The notes under the pieces: generated by a model
Seen by the model: only the letters and a program-made list of their open reading frames with translations
Told to the model about the DNA's origin: nothing
Databases searched by the model: none
Made by a program: the position numbers and the translations under genes
Shown: in pieces, positions 62,628 through 64,000 of the stretch
Layout: every line of letters begins with the position of its first letter
How positions within the stretch are numbered: position 1 is the stretch's first letter
Source of the DNA: Parabacteroides distasonis
GTDB lineage: Bacteria > Bacteroidota > Bacteroidia > Bacteroidales > Tannerellaceae
Assembly: GCA_021531385.1 (NCBI GenBank)
Contig: JAFBIR010000002.1
Location: forward strand, 62,001-126,000
Direction: 5' to 3'
Length of the DNA: 64,000 nucleotides

Positions 62628-63980
62628 TTAATCTTCAATAACCCGAAGGATATCGAAACAGAAACCTTTCGAGAGCTGAAGACCCATAGTCACTTCACCC
62701 GTCGGAATATCGTAGATATAGATGCGAGGATTATCCGTCTCACCTTCACCTTCCGTACAACCGATATAGGCCTTATCACCGACAACCACACTACGTTGCG
62801 AGAAGCGACCTCCACAATAGGGCAGATCAACGCCTGAACAGCTCACCCGCTTCCGTTCGCCGGTAGCCAAGTCGATGATTGTATAGAAGTGGCTAACACT
62901 ATCAATCTTCACACCTTTGCTGTTGTCACGAGAATAAGCCAATGCCTTGCCATTCGCCAAATACTGAATGGTCAGCAATTTACCCTCTGGATTTGGGAAA
63001 CCATTGTAGGCGGTATCAAAAGTGGTCTTGTCCGCATCCATACGCAGCAGCACACCCGTCTCATCGCCATTGATGGTCTTTAAGCAAGCCATATAGAGGT
63101 TGCCACTCTCATCATACATCACCGTGTTCTGCATCAACTCGCCATAGGCACTGGCGGCACATTCCTCAGCTAAAGCGGGATCCACATCGTGAATCTCTTG
63201 CACCTGCATCGTAACCGGATCAATCACGGCCACATGGAACGTAGAAGTAGCAGACTCCGTCAAACCTGCGGCAATCTTGCCATTGTAGAAATAGAACAGT
63301 TTGCCATCTGTCTGCCGATAGGTCAAGATACCTGAGGTAGAAAGCGCAGAGGCTCCTTCTGGCATCGGGATATCCAACGTTCCCTCAGCTGCGATACTCA
63401 ACGACTCACCACCATCGTTCAGCTTGGACCAATAAACAATCTTGTGATCAGAGTCGGTACCGACCACCACCAGCGTAGCGTCATCCAACCATGCGTGGGT
63501 GTATTTACGAGCAAAATAGGTATTGCCCAAGAAAGGAACCTCTGCAATCTTCTGTGCGATCTCATCACCATCTGCATCCTTCACAATCTGGAATTTCACG
63601 AACCGATCAGCCGGAGACTGCGGTACTTGATAATAATACTTGCCCTTCACGATGCTCTCCATCGTATAATCCTGCGTAATATCCAGACCTTTACCCGTAA
63701 AATCCACCATCGGTTGATCGGAGGTCAATGCACTCACACTGCGCACGAACGTACCATTCTTATTCTGCGACATACCACCATGTTTTACCGCACAAACAAA
63801 GAGATCAAAATGGTAAGTAGCTGTGGGGGTTGGTTCCGGTTCCTCAGGAGTCACTGGTTGCTCAGGCTCTTCGGGAGTCACAGGTGGAGTCACCACAGGA
63901 TCATCGTCTGAACAGGCCGTAAACGCAACGGCCATACAAGAGGCCATAAAGGCACTCATCATTAACTTTAATACTTTCAT
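62628..63980 (-). CDS. DUF4374 domain lipoprotein
   Basis: The 450-residue protein has a lipoprotein signal ending FTAC (Cys23), then a Pro/Glu/Thr-rich stalk (about 28-53, repeats of VTPEEPE) and a long DUF4374 domain whose sequence suggests a beta-propeller (repeated GxxY/LYxAxxxT blocks such as DESGNLYMACLKTI and VVGDKAYIGCTEGEGE). Members are often beside TonB receptors and iron- or haem-linked genes in Bacteroidales; the function is not settled. It is probably surface-exposed on the outer membrane. The right window edge lies 20 bp upstream, so its promoter and partners are not visible. Confidence 0.8.
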   Translation of the reverse strand: MKVLKLMMSAFMASCMAVAFTACSDDDPVVTPPVTPEEPEQPVTPEEPEPTPTATYHFDLFVCAVKHGGMSQNKNGTFVRSVSALTSDQPMVDFTGKGLDITQDYTMESIVKGKYYYQVPQSPADRFVKFQIVKDADGDEIAQKIAEVPFLGNTYFARKYTHAWLDDATLVVVGTDSDHKIVYWSKLNDGGESLSIAAEGTLDIPMPEGASALSTSGILTYRQTDGKLFYFYNGKIAAGLTESATSTFHVAVIDPVTMQVQEIHDVDPALAEECAASAYGELMQNTVMYDESGNLYMACLKTINGDETGVLLRMDADKTTFDTAYNGFPNPEGKLLTIQYLANGKALAYSRDNSKGVKIDSVSHFYTIIDLATGERKRVSCSGVDLPYCGGRFSQRSVVVGDKAYIGCTEGEGETDNPRIYIYDIPTGEVTMGLQLSKGFCFDILRVIED

Positions 63981-64000
63981 ATTTTTTGATTTATTGAATG

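Overview
The window is a chromosomal stretch from a member of the Bacteroidales. The evidence is the recurring Bacteroidetes promoter shape (TTTG, about 19 bp, then TAnnTTTG), GldD/GldE and PorT-type proteins, Bacteroidales-restricted families (DUF4831, DUF5606, DUF4374), the long form of NusB, BioG, and a 29-residue Lys/Arg-rich ribosomal-type peptide before an RNase G gene. A Tannerellaceae/Parabacteroides-like organism is my best guess, but I cannot place the genus from this sequence alone. Most of the window is ordinary core genome. I see no prophage, insertion sequence, CRISPR array or restriction system.

Layout. 0-3.2 kb: leftward kdgK-eda-uxaC, a uronate degradation operon, followed by the first 14 codons of an Lrp/AsnC-type regulator running off the left edge. 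3.2-4.1 kb: a 41-bp tandem repeat array and an AT-rich orphan membrane protein. 4.1-8.0 kb: dusB (leftward), then rightward U32 protein, thioesterase and dprA. 8.1-8.5 kb: tmRNA with tag (A)GENSYALAA. 8.6-13.5 kb: a secreted esterase, an M23 lipoprotein peptidase and a complete TRAP transporter. 13.5-18.2 kb: an SDR oxidoreductase, a TonB-dependent receptor and a YgjP-type metallopeptidase. 18.2-23.6 kb: gpmI, a DUF3109 protein, a DUF4831 protein, a POT peptide transporter and a small orphan protein. 23.6-29.3 kb: the biotin genes bioB-bioA and bioF-bioG-bioC-bioD, which together cover pimeloyl-ACP formation through to biotin. 29.4-33.7 kb (leftward): PPTase, gldD, gldE, ssb, mutY. 33.8-38.1 kb: HU, the small basic protein, rng and dnaK. 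38.2-40.3 kb (leftward): a poorly characterised pair, a radical SAM protein with a helix-hairpin-helix and a DUF4130-type partner, annotated in other genomes only as putative DNA modification/repair. 40.4-46.3 kb (leftward): ABC ATPase, ABC permease, sensor kinase and NtrC-type sigma-54 activator. 46.5-54.2 kb: S9 peptidase, GH10 xylanase (leftward), a cyclophilin with an unusual duplicated C-terminal module, and dnaG. 54.3-54.5 kb: two identical tRNA-Gln(CUG) genes. 54.7-64 kb: rsfS, ftsH, cdsA, porT (leftward), a 2[4Fe-4S] ferredoxin, nusB, yajC, a YbbR-domain protein, coaE, a DUF5606 protein and a DUF4374 lipoprotein (leftward).

Most worth a second look: (1) four TGTC/TAGACA half-sites spaced exactly 11 bp apart, followed by a sigma-54-like promoter, in front of the ABC exporter and next to its NtrC/NtrB-type regulators; (2) the radical SAM/DUF4130 pair; (3) a similar sigma-54-like element before dnaK; (4) the cyclophilin fused to a two-copy C-terminal domain; (5) the 41-bp tandem array; (6) two copies of one palindromic intergenic repeat 43 kb apart.
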